From: Ehretia macrophylla | Lineage: Eukaryota; Streptophyta; Magnoliopsida; Boraginales; Ehretiaceae | Assembly (NCBI GenBank): GCA_037974665.1 | Contig: CM075782.1 | Location: 41,282,851 to 41,346,850 of the forward strand | Direction: 5' to 3' | Length of the DNA stretch: 64,000 nt | Shown here: positions 45,821 to 57,736 of the stretch, one piece after another | Numbering within the stretch: the first letter of the stretch is position 1 | Layout of the letters: each line of letters starts with the position of its first letter | Position numbers and translations under genes: made by a program | The notes under the pieces: generated by a model | The model's database searches: none | The model's input: the letters and a program-made list of their open reading frames with translations, nothing else | Told to the model about the DNA's origin: nothing

Positions 45821-48309
45821 TGTCACGCCCCGACCCAACCCCCAAGCTAAAGGTTAAGTCCGGACCCGACACACGGACAGAGTCTCCCCTGTACCGTGGA
45901 CATTCTAAAAACTTGTAAACACCTAAACAAAGTCCCAACAATACAATACAAGCTTTTCTTAATTAAACAATAAAGCTATAAGGCCATCCGAGCCTTATAG
46001 TACACAATATCTCCAAAACACACAAGCATGCGAGAACTTGTTGTCAGCATAGTCTTATAATCATAACATTCTAGGAAATCAATAAAACAACTTAAAGGAT
46101 AAAGCATTCGACATTAACCATCCACTCCCAAGCATGCAAGGAAATAAGGCAAGAATAAAAGTTATTACAGTTCATAGACTTTCAAAGCTACAACCCAACC
46201 AACTAATCTTCGACTTATACAACAAGCATATACATAGCCCTTAGGCCAGAAAATAGTACATAAAACAATTAGTTGAACTTTCCACATAGCAGCAAATTCA
46301 ATAACCACCTCAAGTTATCAGACACAGCAACTAAGGTAAAGGCTCGATCTGAACTTCTTCTTCCTCAACTAAATCAACAAGCTGGGGATCACCCTCAGCG
46401 TCTCCTGAAACAGATATCGAGGTATGAGCAACCACTGTTGCCCAGTGAGGGATATAGTCCCGGGGCGGGCAATGCAACATATAAAACAATCATGCATCAG
46501 TATCACTTAGACAATTAAAGAAACAACGATAACTTAAATAACCACGCATTTAAAAGGATACGTTTCAACAATCCCCTATACACCAATCTTCACTGGTCTT
46601 CAATCACGATCCACGAACCACGAGCACGATCACGATAAGCCGGCATAACCCCAATCACTCCAGTGGGTGTACTCCGGATGTACCCCGAATCCTACGACCC
46701 AACATCCCCTGGCAATCTCCGGACCAGGCGAATGAGGGAATAGGGCACGGAGTTTGAATATCCACCGGCAAGCCCTCTGCCGCCCAGCCGATATTCAACA
46801 CATCCGCCCCTGACACTATGGTTGCGCAACCACTATGCAATGCACTTAACGATGGCAAGTTAATAGCAATAATATAAGCATTAACACATATGAGGATCAA
46901 CAAAGTAGGTTGACCTCGATGCATTTAGGATAGAAGCAAATATAGAAGTTAATAAGCAGTTTACAAGTGAACATATACAAAATAAGCATAGGATTACACC
47001 AAAAGCTCCAAACCAAATTAATATCACATATAAACACTCATGAAGTCATGCCGTGGGTTTAGAAATGTGAGACAAACGAAATTGCACTTAAACCCCTTTA
47101 TTTTACATACTATTTCTCTTTCAAAACCAAGTTAATGATTTCATTTTCAAATGAAACTCTCCCAACTTTCTAACTAACCCTCAAGGTACCCTCTCAACCC
47201 TCTAATTCAATCAAATGCCCGCGTTTACCTCGAAAGCCCCAAATTCCCTCTTATGGATTTAAGCTACACATACGTTGTCCGGGCTTCAAACAAGGGATAT
47301 CAAGGCATCTATAGCACCTAGGTAGCCTAAGGATACTAGAATTGAAGCCCGAATCCACCCGGATTCGCATTAACCCCGAAAGCCCCAACTTAAAGTCGGC
47401 TATTTTCCATTTTTAGGCAATTTAAGGCAATGTAAGTGCACGGGGCTATTAGGATATCTTCACTAACACCTAAGGCATCTATTTGAAGCATTAAATCAAG
47501 CTAATTCGAGCAATTACACAAAACCCTAGAAAAAAACGTCACTATTCACCCTAAAAATTAAACTAACGATTCTAACCGTTTAAAAAGCGAAACAACGGCT
47601 CAAATGTGTTCTCTAGCATTCATATAGATGATATATTAGCATAGATAACAATTACAATGGCATTTAATCATATTTTCAACAATTCAAGAAATGAGCAACT
47701 ATTTAAAAATGCAAAAACAAGTCGTGAAATCCCTCACCAATACGCGTAGGAGCACCTAGGAACCTAGCAAACACCCTACACTAGTTGCTCAAGGCTTGGA
47801 GTGGCTTGATTTGATGATTTGAGGAGCAAAATATCTCCCAAATGCACAAGGAAGGCTGTCGGGTTTGGCTACTGTTCACAGGCTGAAATTTTTTTGTTTT
47901 TGTGTTACAATGTGCTTGTGTTATGTTATATTAGGTAGGCCTTGGGGTGGGGTCATGTTGGGTACTTAAATGGCTTCTAAAATGTGCGTTGAAAGCTTAG
48001 AAACGAGCCTAAGGTGTGAAACATAGGCTAGCTAATTAAATCTATAAAGTTATTATGTAACACTATTCATTCAACTACAAAAAATCATTTTCTAAACGAG
48101 CTCTCCTAACGCCTTTAGCTCAAATGAACATTTTTTCCCCTACTTTTACAATTAATATGATTTAATAAAAATGCTAATTAACTAATAGGAGGCAGTTTAA
48201 AAATGGAGTGAATAGTAGTCATAAAAGTCAGTTAGTAAGGCACAGAAGTAAATGCGCAAATAAGGGATGCAACAGTAATTAAATGCATGGCTAAAACTCG
48301 GGCGTCACA
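45821..48309 (-). repeat. Chromovirus 3' LTR (left in the window)
   Basis: 2489 bp, nearly identical to the right LTR. Holds the GC-rich island at about 46660-46835 with palindrome GGTTGCGCAACC at 46820-46831. The pol frame runs about 77 bp into its start. An 89-codon frame at 46655-46924 lies on the element's antisense-to-window strand and recurs in all LTRs of this family. Confidence 0.95.
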
Positions 48310-48322
48310 TCCTCTCCCCCTT
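48310..48322 (-). other. Chromovirus polypurine tract
   Basis: On the minus strand AAGGGGGAGAGGA abuts the TGTGACGCC start of the 3' LTR. Confidence 0.92.
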
Positions 48323-48327
48323 AAACT

Positions 48328-48345
48328 AATTGCGTCCACGCAATT
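48328..48345 (-). other. Hairpin before the polypurine tract
   Basis: AATTGCGT (48328-48335) and ACGCAATT (48338-48345) are perfect 8-bp arms with a 2-nt centre. It sits inside the tail of the pol frame, five bases from the polypurine tract. Confidence 0.8.
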
Positions 48346-51300
48346 CTTACATGATTCGGCGAATAACTCTGGATACCGTTCCCGCATCTGATCCTCTCTT
48401 TCCCATGTCGCATCCTCTACTCCGTGATGATCCCACAGAACTTTAACCATCGGAATGCTTTTAGTCCTCAGCTCCTGAACTTTCTGATCAACAATTCGAA
48501 GAGGTTTCTCTGTGTAGGTCAAAGTTTCACTGATCTCTAGCGGTTCCGGCTCAAGTATGTGAGAGGGATCTGGCTGATACTTCCGAAGCATAGAAACATG
48601 GAATACGTCATGAATTCTGCCCAGACTGGGAGGTAAAGCCAAACGGTAAGCCAAATCACCAACAGTTTCAATTATCTCAAATGGTCCCACATATCGAGGA
48701 CTGAGTTTACCTCCTTTACCATGCCGAATCAAACCCTTGCGAGGAGAAATTTTCAGAAATACCCGGTCCCCCACAGCAAATTTAAGATCACGACGTCGTC
48801 TATCAGCATAACTCTTTTGCCGGCTCTGTGCTATAAGCATTCTTTTTTCTGATAAGCTGCACATGATCAATCATTTTGTTCATTTCAGGTAAGAGAGTAG
48901 GGTCGATAGTCTTCATTTCACCAACGTCATCCCAGTAGAGAGGAGACCGGCATTTACGTCCATTCAGTGCCTCATAAGGTGCCATACCAATAGTAGCTTG
49001 ATAACTATTGTTGTAGGCGAACTCTGCTAGTAGCAAATATTTCTCCCAACTTTTACCAAAGTCCAGAATACAAGCCCGTAACATATCCTCAAGGATCAAG
49101 ATAGTTCTCTCGGATTGACCATCTGTCTGAGGATGATAAGTTGTACTGAAATTCAAATTCGTGCCCAAAGCTTTCTGAATCTTCTGCCAGAACTGAGATA
49201 TGAATCTGGGATCTCTATCTGACACGATACTCTTTGGAATTCCATGTAGTCGGACAACATTCTCAATATACAACTCTACCAGTTTATCAAGAGAATCAGA
49301 CTTCTTTTTAGCAATAAAATGAGAAGTCTTGGTCAGTCTATCCACAATAACCCAGACTGAGTCATTACCCCTCGAAGACCTCGGTAAATCAGAGACGAAA
49401 TCCATAGTAATATGATCCCATTTCCAAACAGGAATAGCCAAAGGCTGCAACAACCCTGCAGGTCTCTGATGTTCTGCTTTAACTTTCTGACAAGTAAGAC
49501 ATCGGGCAACATAGTCAGCGATTTCTCTCTTCATATTATTCCACCAGAAATTCTGCTTTAAATCTTTATACATTTTCGTACTGCCTGGATGGATAGTATA
49601 TCGAGAACTGTGTGCCTCAGCAAGAATATCCTTATTCAGAGTTGGATCATTTAGAATACAGATTCTACCCTTGAATTTAAGAATACCATCGTCGTGCAGT
49701 TTGAAATCCGACTCTCCCCCTTTAGAATTCTCTAAGACTTTCAACAATTGAAGATCAGCCTGTTGAGCTTCTCGAATCCTGGATAACAACAGAGATTGAA
49801 TCTGCAAACTTGCAAATTGAATACCAGAATTTGAAGTACTAGGCTTCCATAAGCACAATTCTTCCATGAATTCCCAATTCTTGATAATCAAGCTAGCAAC
49901 AGTAGCCTTTCGGCTCAAAGCATCAGCAACAATATTGGCCTTACCTGGAAGATAGTTAATATTGCAGTTATAGTCCTCAAGTAATTCCAGCCAACGCCTC
50001 TGTCTCATGTTCAACTCTTTCTGTGAAAACAGATATTTCAAGCTCTTATGATCTGTAAAGATTTCAAATTTGTTGCCCCAAAGATAATGACGCCATTTCT
50101 TTAATGCAAGAATGATAGCTGCAAGCTCAAGATCATGAGTCGGATAGTTGAGTTCATAAGGCTTTAGTTTCCTGGAAGCATAAGCAATAACCCTGCCATT
50201 CTGCATCAATACACAACCCAGACCTTCCTTCGAAGCATCACTATAGATCACCAGATTATCATAACCCTCAGGTAAAGCAAGAATAGGAGCTGTAGTCAAT
50301 CTCTTCTTCAATTCCTAGAAGCTGGCCTCACATTTATCATTCCAGTCAAATACGGTTTTCTTCTGAGTAAGTTGAGTTAAAGGCCCTGCAATCTTAGAGA
50401 AATCCTTGACAAACCTCCGATAATACCCAGCTAAACCAAGGAAGCTACGAATTTTCGTGACAGTTTCAGGTCGTTTCCAAGATAACACAACTTCAATCTT
50501 CGCTGGATCAACAGAAATACCATCCTGCGAGATAATATGGCCAAGAAAAGCAACTTGCTTAAGCCAGAATTCACATTTGCTAAACTTTGCAAATAACCGA
50601 TGCTCCTGAAGAGTCTGCAACACAATTCTGAGATGCTGTTCATGTTCCGCCTCAGATTTAGAATAGACAAGGATATCATCAATAAATATGACTACAAATT
50701 GATCCAGATAAGGACGGAATACCCTCTGCATTAAATCCATGGATGCAGCGGGAGCATTAATAAGACCAAACGGCAAGACAACAAACTCATAATGGCCATA
50801 TCGAGTTCTGAAGGCAGTTTTAGGAACATCATCTTTCTTAATCCTCAGCTGATAATAACCCTGCCTCAGATCAAATTTAGAGAATACCCTGGCGCCTTGC
50901 AACTGATCAAACAACTCTTCGATTAAAGGCAAAGGATATTTATTTTTGATGGTTACCTGATTAAGACCTCGATAATCAATGCATAGGCGAAGAGATCCGT
51001 CTTTCTTTTTAACAAATAGGACTGGCGCACCACACGGTGACGAACTCGACTGAATGAATCCCTTCTCAAGCAAGCCCTGCAATTGAACTTTCAATTCCTG
51101 CAACTCAGGTGGAGCCATTCTGTACGGAGTCCTAGAGATAGGTGAAGTCCTCGGCAACAAATCAATCATGAACTCTATCTCTCTATCAGGCGGTAACCCA
51201 GGTAATTCCTCAGGAAAGACCCCCGGAAACTCCCTCACGATAGGTACATCATTCAATTTCAATTGATCCCCAGGTTGATTAATCAAATATGCAAGATAAG

Positions 51301-51847
51301 CCTCACAACCCTTGCTTAATAATTTAGATGCCCTAATAGAAGAAATAATAGGAGTTCCCGTAGATTTTCTACTACCAACTATTTTAAGTACAGGCTGGTC
51401 AGGCATTTCTAGATACACAATCTTCTTTCTACAATCAAGCTGGGCATAATATTTACTTAACCAGTCCATCCCCAATATAATTTCAAAGTCATTGAAGGGT
51501 AGGATAATCAAATCAGCAGGAAAAACACGACCCTCAATAAATATGATACATGCTCTGCAAATAGATCTAGTAACAAACTTCGGACCCATAGGAGTATAAA
51601 CCACAATCTCATGCAACAATTTATCATGTTTCAATTTAGCATTTTGTGCACAAGTAGGAGTAATAAAAGAATGCGAAGCCCCGGAATCAATTAAAACCTT
51701 AACTGACTGATCATTAAGAAGAAAAATACCTTCTACCACAGCGGTAGTATCCGGAAGCTCCTCAGCATCCAAAGCAAATACACGGGCCTGGCCTCGTGGT
51801 GGTGGTGCTGCAGCTGGTGCCCTGGTCTGAGAGTTCTGAGCTGATGT

Positions 51848-53005
51848 CTAACCCCTAGGGTTCTTAAATTTCTGACAGTCTTTAACCCTGTGCTGATCAC
51901 TGCCGCAACCTGTACACTTGTTATGTTTCTTCCAACAAACATCCTCAGTGTGACCCTGACGCTGACAGAAGCTGCACTGCTGGTGACGTCTTGCAACAGT
52001 GCCTCCCGAAGGAGCTCTGTAAGTAGAGGTAGCTGAACTACCCTGCTGCGAACGGGAAACTGCTGGACGGAACTGACTCTGAGTCTGACTCTGGACTGGT
52101 CGTGCCTGAGTCTGAGTAGGCCCTGTGTAACTCTGAGTCTGTCTCGGCTGCGAACTCTGCCCAACTGATACAGCCTGCCCCTGGTACCCTTGACTCTGAG
52201 ACTGAAACCGTTTACTCGATTGACTGGTCTCGGCTAACACATCGGCTTTCCGTTTCTCATATCTCGAGGTAGCTCGGACTACTGCAGCATAGTTAGGAAA
52301 ATCATTTGAAGACAAGTTCAGCATAATATCTCTCCTCAAACCCATGATGAACCTCTGAATCTTCATGTCCTCCGGCTGAATTAAAGCTGGTGCATAACGG
52401 GAAAGCTGGGTAAAAGTAGCCTCGTATTGATCTACGGTCATATTTCCCTGCTTCAAATTTATGAACTCAGTTTGTCGCCTCTCGCGGGCAACTACCGATA
52501 TATACTTGTCTCGCAATTCTCGGACAAAGTCGGCCCACGTATGATGACCTCCCTCAGCTCCCCACTTCTCACTGATGGTATTCCACCAATCTTCAGCATC
52601 ACCCTCGAGAAGGAAAGTAGCATAAGTAATCTTCCTGTCATCATGGCACTCCAGTATCGCTGCCACTCTCTCGAACTTTCTTAGCCACATCTCAGCTTTC
52701 ATATCGTCCGGCTCCCCAAAGAAAGTATAGGCCCCATGATGTATAAACCGATCATACAGATTCCCTCCGGTAGGACCACTACCTCCGGCTCTCGCAGCCT
52801 GATTACCTGCAACGACCCCTGGTTGACCCTGTTGTGTAACAAACTGGGCAATAGTGTTCATAGCTGTGGCCATCGTGGCCAAGATCTGTGCAGTGCTCGG
52901 TTCTTGAACCTGCGGTGCATTTTCGGCCACCTCAGCTTCTTGCCCACGAACCCCCTCGGGTTCTCCTCCAACATTCGGATTATCAGCACGACGACGAGGC
53001 CCCAT
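51848..53005 (-). CDS. Chromovirus Gag (385 aa)
   Basis: Encodes the capsid-nucleocapsid protein that packages element RNA in the cytoplasm. Residues 1-80 are low complexity; about 85-250 is the retrotransposon Gag capsid domain (W107-L-R-K, A137-E-D-W-W region); 255-335 is a Gln/Ser-rich linker; two CCHC zinc knuckles follow at C344-C347-H352-C357 and C364-C367-H372-C377. The start at 53005 (MGPRRRADNP) lies about 340 bp after the primer site and is the only long option. The frame ends with a TAG eight residues after the second knuckle, but the pol frame continues in phase beyond it. The frame itself is intact. Confidence 0.92.
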   Translation of the reverse strand: MGPRRRADNPNVGGEPEGVRGQEAEVAENAPQVQEPSTAQILATMATAMNTIAQFVTQQGQPGVVAGNQAARAGGSGPTGGNLYDRFIHHGAYTFFGEPDDMKAEMWLRKFERVAAILECHDDRKITYATFLLEGDAEDWWNTISEKWGAEGGHHTWADFVRELRDKYISVVARERRQTEFINLKQGNMTVDQYEATFTQLSRYAPALIQPEDMKIQRFIMGLRRDIMLNLSSNDFPNYAAVVRATSRYEKRKADVLAETSQSSKRFQSQSQGYQGQAVSVGQSSQPRQTQSYTGPTQTQARPVQSQTQSQFRPAVSRSQQGSSATSTYRAPSGGTVARRHQQCSFCQRQGHTEDVCWKKHNKCTGCGSDQHRVKDCQKFKNPRG

Positions 53006-53340
53006 CTCGAATGGCTAGAATGCAAAGTGTTATGACAGGTATATATATATGTATATATGCAATTTATAAGCAACACATGAAGAAAAGTCCAATTAGATTC
53101 ACATAAAGTCAAGTACATAGAAGTTCAAATAAATATTCCACATTCTTGAAGTAAACATAAATCACTAGATCATACTTGACATTCTAGACTCTTGATATTC
53201 CATTTCCATGCTAGCATGTTCATTCCTTATTCAAATTTCACTTAGGTCAATCAAAATCAAAAACTCATGTATTCACAAAGTCACATAACAAATCTCTACC
53301 CACAGACCGAGAAATTTAACCCGGCTTCATGGAATCTATA
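53006..53340 (-). other. Chromovirus 5' leader
   Basis: About 335 bp between primer site and gag. Contains TCGGTCTGTGGGTAG, a partial match to the post-primer stem-loop of the two non-autonomous elements, and an alternating TA tract near 53041-53056. Confidence 0.6.
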
Positions 53341-53352
53341 TCTCTGATACCA
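53341..53352 (-). other. Chromovirus primer binding site
   Basis: On the minus strand TGGTATCAGAGA, six bases inside the 5' LTR; initiator tRNA-Met type. Confidence 0.92.
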
Positions 53353-53358
53353 CTTAAA

Positions 53359-55847
53359 TGTCACGCCCCGGCCCAACCCCCAAGCTAAAGGTTAAGTCCG
53401 GACCCGACACACGGACAGAGTCTCCCCTGTACCGTGGACATTCTAAAAACCTGTAAACACCTAAACAAAGTCCCAACAATACAATACAAGCTTTTCTTAA
53501 TTAAACAATAAAGCTATAAGGCCATCCGAGCCTTATAGTACACAATATCTCCAAAACACACAAGCATGCGAGAACTTGTTGTCAGCATAGTCTTAGAATC
53601 ATAACATTCTAGGAAATCAATAAAACAACTTAAAGGATAAAGCATTCTACATTAACCATCCACTCCCAAGCATGCAAGGAAATAAGGCAAGAATAAAAGT
53701 TATTATAGTTCATAGAATTTCAAAGTTACAACCCAACCAACTAATCTTCGACTTATACAACAAGCATATACATAGCCCTTAGGCCAGAAAATAGTACATA
53801 AAACAATTAGTTGATCTTTCCACATCGCAGCAAATTCAATAACCACCTCAAGTTATCAGACACAGCAACTAAGGTAAAGGCTCGATCTAAACTTCTTCTT
53901 CCTCAACTAAATCAACAAGCTGGGGATCACCCTCAGCGTCTCCTGAAACAGATATCGAGGTATGAGCAACCACTGTTGCCCAGTGAGGGATATAGTCCCG
54001 GGGCGTGCAATGCAACATATAATTCAATCATGCATCAGTATCACTTAGCCAATTAAAGAAACAACGATAACTTAAGTAATCACACATTTAAAAGGAAACG
54101 TTTCAACAATCCCCTATACACCAATCTTCACTGGTCTTCAATCACGATCCACGAACCACGAGCACGATCACGATAAGCCGGCATAACCCCAATCACTCCA
54201 GTGGGTGTACTCCGGATGTACCCCGAATCCTACGACCCAACATCCCCTGGCAATCTCCGGACCAGGCGAATGAGGGAATAGGGCACGGAGTTTGAATATC
54301 CACCGGCAAGCCCTCTGCCGCCCAGCCGATATTCAACACATCCGCCCCTGACACTATGGTTGCGCAACCACTATGCAATGCACTTAACGATGGCAAGTTA
54401 ATAGCAATAATATAAGCATTAACACATATAAGGATCAACAAAGTAGGTTGATCTCGATGCATTTAGGATAGAAGCAAAGATAGAAGTTAATAAGCAGTTT
54501 ACAAGTGAACATATACAAAATAAGCATAGGATTACACCAAAAGCTCCAAACCAACTTAATATCACATATAAACACTCATGAAGTCATGCCGTGGGTTTAG
54601 AAATGTGAGACAAACGAAATTGCACTTAAACCCCTTTATTTTACATACTATTTCTCTTCCAAACCCAAGTTAATGATTTCATTTTCAAATGAAACTCTCC
54701 CAACTTTCTAACTAACCCTCAAGGTACCCTCTCAACCCTCTAATTCAATCAAATGCCCGCGTTTACCTCGAAAGCCCCAAATTCCCTCTTATGGCTTTAA
54801 GCTACACATACATTGTCCGGGCTTCAAACAAGGGATATCAAGGCATCTATAGCACCTAGGTAGCCTAATGATACTAGAATTGAAGCCCGAATCCACCCGG
54901 ATTCGCATTAACCCCGAAAGCCCCAACTTAAAGTCGGCTATTTTCCATTTTTAGGCAATTTAAGGCAATGCAAGTGCACGGGGCTATTAGGCTATCTTCA
55001 CTAACACATAAGGCATCTATTAGAAGCATTAAATCAAGCTAATTCAAGCAATTACACAAAACCCTAGAAAAAAACGTCACTATTCACCCTAAAAATTAAA
55101 CTAACGATTCTAACCGTTTAAAAAGCGAAACAACGGCTCAAATGTGTTCTCTAGCATTCATATAGATGGTATATTAGCATAGATAACAATTACAATGGCA
55201 TTTAATCATATTTTCAACAATTCAAGAAATGAGCAACTATTTACAAATGCAAAAACAAGCCATGAAATCCCTCACCAATACGCGTAGGAGCACCTAGGAA
55301 CCTTGCAAACACCCTACACTAGTTGCTCAAGGCTTGGAGTGGCTTGATTTGATGATTTGATGAGCAAAATCTCTCCCAAATGCACAAGGAAGGCTGTCGG
55401 GTTTGGCTACTGTTCACAGGCTGAAATTTTTTTGTTTTTGTGTTACAATGTGCTTGTGTTATGTTATATTAGGTAGGCCTTGGGGTGGGGTCATGTTGGG
55501 TACTTAAATGGCTTCTAAAATGTGCGTTGAAAGCTTAGAAACGAGCCTAAGGTGTGAAACATAGGCTAGCTAATTAAATCTATAAAGTTATTATGTAACA
55601 CTATTCATTCAACTACAAAAAATCATTTTCTAAACGAGCTCTCCTAACGCCTTTAGCTCAAATGAACATTTTTTCCCCTACTTTTACAATTAATATGATT
55701 TAATAAAAATGCTAATTAGCTAATAGGAGGCAGTTTAAAAATGGAGTGAATAGTAGTCATAAAAGTCAGTTAGTAAGGCACAGAAGTAAATGCGCAAACA
55801 AGGGATGCAACAGTAATTAAATGCATGGCTAAATCTCGAGCGTCACA
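53359..55847 (-). repeat. Chromovirus 5' LTR (right in the window)
   Basis: 2489 bp. Differences from the other LTR are scattered single bases, e.g. GGCGTGCAATG versus GGCGGGCAATG near 54004. Palindrome GGTTGCGCAACC at 54358-54369. Confidence 0.95.
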
Positions 55848-55852
55848 CACAG
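55848..55852. repeat. Target site duplication CACAG, right
   Basis: Right copy of the chromovirus target; the spacer resumes with CATACCGTTGG. Confidence 0.93.
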
Positions 55853-56053
55853 CATACCGTTGGAAAGCTCTCCGAGAGCTCTACGACGGAGGAAACAAGC
55901 CTGCTCTGCTGCATCTATTTTTAGACACAAAAATTGAACATTTTTATCAGTTTCGGGATACTTTTCTTCTTTTTGCGCTGTTCCTTCGTACTTGATCATT
56001 CGTCGAGAGCCGCGAAAAGCACAACAAATAAGGGCTTTGTTCACTCAACATGA

Positions 56054-56173
56054 TGGGTGCGATCATACCAGCAGTAATGCAACAGATCCCATCAGATCTC
56101 CGAAGTTAAGCATGCTTGGGAGAAAGTAGTACAAGGATGTGTGACCCCCAGGTAAGTCCTCGTGTTGCACCCC
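56054..56173 (+). rRNA. 5S rRNA copy 53, variant type
   Basis: Box A AAGCATGC; box C ACAAGGATGTGTGACC. The upstream spacer resembles that of copy 9, including AAAAGCAC and ATGATGGG at the start. Confidence 0.88.
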
Positions 56174-56347
56174 CCTTTTCATTTTGAATTTTTAGCCCTA
56201 TTCAGGCTTGCCAAGATGCTTTATCCATTACATTTGTATTGCCGATTCCAATGTCATCTTGGGCAAGACAACATCGCTTTGCGTAGAGGTTGGGCCCGCA
56301 AATTGAGGGTATCGGGCCTGTGACCAGGTCTCCGTCGCTTTGGTGCC

Positions 56348-56413
56348 CATAACTTTTGATCCGTAAGGAGTTATGCAGCGCACAGCATACCATTAGAAAG
56401 CTCTTCGAGAGCT
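56348..56413 (+). repeat. Representative pair of spacer inverted repeats
   Basis: CATAACT (56348-56354) and AGTTATG (56369-56375) form a 7-bp stem with a 14-nt loop. About 25 bp on, AGCTCTTCGAGAGCT (56399-56413) is a near-perfect 15-nt palindrome. Both recur at the same place in most units. Confidence 0.75.
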
Positions 56414-56587
56414 CTACGACAGGGGCAGCAAGCCTTGTCGGCTCCGCCTATTTTCTGAGCCCAAAATCGAATGTTTTCATCAGTTTTGGGCCACTTTTGT
56501 ACTTGTTGCGCTATTTCTTCATCCCTGATCGTTCGTTGAGAGCCACGAAATGGACGACAAATAAGGGCTTTGTGCCCTCAACAGGAC

Positions 56588-56707
56588 GGCTGGAATCATA
56601 CCAGCAGTGATGCACCAGATCCCATTAGAACCCCGAAGTTAAGAATGCTTGGGAGAGAGTAATACTAGGATAGGTGACACCCAGGGAAGTCCTCGTGTTG
56701 CATCCCC
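56588..56707 (+). rRNA. 5S rRNA copy 54, intermediate type
   Basis: Keeps A43 (AGAACCCCG) with G20 and A67. Starts GGCTGGAATC, box A TTAAGAATGC, box C AGGATAGG. GTGATGCACCAGATCC links it to copy 20. Confidence 0.87.
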
Positions 56708-57119
56708 CTTTTTGTTTTGTTTTTTTGCCCCGTTCGGTCTTGGCAAGATGCTTTATCCTTCACATTTCTATTACCGAGTCCCACGGCATCTTGGGCAAGA
56801 AAAATTCACTTCGCATAGAGGCTGGACTCGCAAACCAAGGAGTTGGGGCCTGTGACCAGGTATCCGTCGCTCTGGTGCCCATAACTTTTGATCCGTAAAC
56901 AGTTACGTGGTGCACAGCATACCGTTAGAAAGCTCTCCGAGAGCTCTATGACGCGGGTGGCAAGCCTACTCGGCTATGCCTATTTTCAGAGCCCAAAATC
57001 GAACGTTTTCATCAGTTTCAGGACACTTTCCTTCTTTTTGCGCTGTTTCTTCATCCTTGATCGTTCGTCAAGAGCCGCGAAAAGGACGACAAATAAGGGC
57101 TTCGCGCACTCAACATGAT

Positions 57120-57238
57120 AGGTGCGATCATACCTGTACTAATGCACCATATCCCATTAGAACACCGAAGTTCAGCGTGCTTGGCCGAGAGTAGTACTAG
57201 GATGTGTGACCCCCAAAAAAGTCCTCGTGTTGTACCCT
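57120..57238 (+). rRNA. 5S rRNA copy 55, ancestral type, decayed
   Basis: Keeps C20 (TACTAATGC), A43 (AGAACACCG) and C67 (GGCCGAGAG). Box A GTTCAGCG, box C AGGATGTGTG. Followed by the rarer spacer type with TTCAATTTTTTTTCCCTGG and TCCACCACATT, as after copy 49. Confidence 0.9.
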
Positions 57239-57647
57239 ACTTTTCAATTTTTTTTCCCTGGTTAGGCTTGCCAAGAGGCTTTATCCACCACATTTCTATT
57301 TTCGAATCCCATGGCACCTTGGGCAAGACAAATTCGCTTCACGTAGAGGCTGGGCCCGCAAACTGAGGACGTGGGGCCTGTGGCCATGTCTCCATCGCTT
57401 CGGTGCCCTTAACTTTTGATTTGTAAGGAGTTACGCAGTGCACATCATACGGTTGGAAAGCTCTCTGAGAGCTCTATGGTAAGGGTAGCAAGCTTGCTCG
57501 GCTATGCCAGTTTTCAGAGCACAAAATCAAACATTTTCATTAGTTTTGCGCCACTTTTCTTCTGTTTGCGCTTTTTTTTCATCCCATGTCGTTCGTCGTG
57601 AGTCGCAAAAAGGGTAACAAATAAGGGCTTTGCGCACTCAACGTGAC

Positions 57648-57736
57648 GGGGGCGATAATCTCTGAAGTTAAGCGTGCTTAGGAGAGAGTAGTACTAGGAT
57701 GGGTGACCCTCAGGGAAGTCCTCACGTTGCACCCCC
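57648..57736 (+). pseudogene. 5S rRNA copy 56, 31-nt deletion
   Basis: GGGGGCGATAATC is joined to TCTGAAGTTAAGCG, removing about nt 13-43 (5' strand of helix II, helix III and loop C). Box A, IE position and box C remain. It could in principle be transcribed but cannot make a 5S fold. Confidence 0.92.

Larger units (their letters stand above)
48232..51847 (-). pseudogene. Chromovirus pol: protease, RT, RNase H, integrase, chromodomain
   Basis: In phase with gag, following its TAG at 51848-51850. First open part 51772-50315 (485 codons): protease D29-S-G, RT D301 and FIDD with D365-D366. A TAG at 50312-50314 interrupts the frame just after RT. Second part 50311-48803: RNase H D25, E62, D87; integrase zinc site H234, H241, C271, C274; core D304, D365, E401 (35 residues between the last two). 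Frame is lost by one extra base in an A-run (T-run 48843-48848 on the plus strand), and the third part (48870-48232) holds the GPF/Y module near 53-98 and a chromodomain-like segment near 115-165. The last about 25 codons are read from the polypurine tract and 3' LTR. Enzymes would copy and insert the element; this copy cannot make them as one polyprotein. Confidence 0.94.
45821..55847 (-). mobile_element. Ty3/gypsy chromovirus LTR retrotransposon
   Basis: A 10,027-bp element in minus orientation with two 2489-bp LTRs, TGTGACGC...CGTGACA in its own direction. Order GAG-PR-RT-RH-INT-chromodomain identifies a Ty3/gypsy chromovirus; the Gag and the C-terminal domain look like the Tekay/Del lineage. 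Equal LTR lengths and an exact target duplication mean it is young, yet gag and pol are separated by a stop and pol has one more stop and one frameshift. Confidence 0.96.

Noticed and set aside
46273-46518. 81-codon frame in the chromovirus LTR (also at 53811)
   Set aside because: It runs opposite to the element and exists in both LTRs only because they are near-identical.
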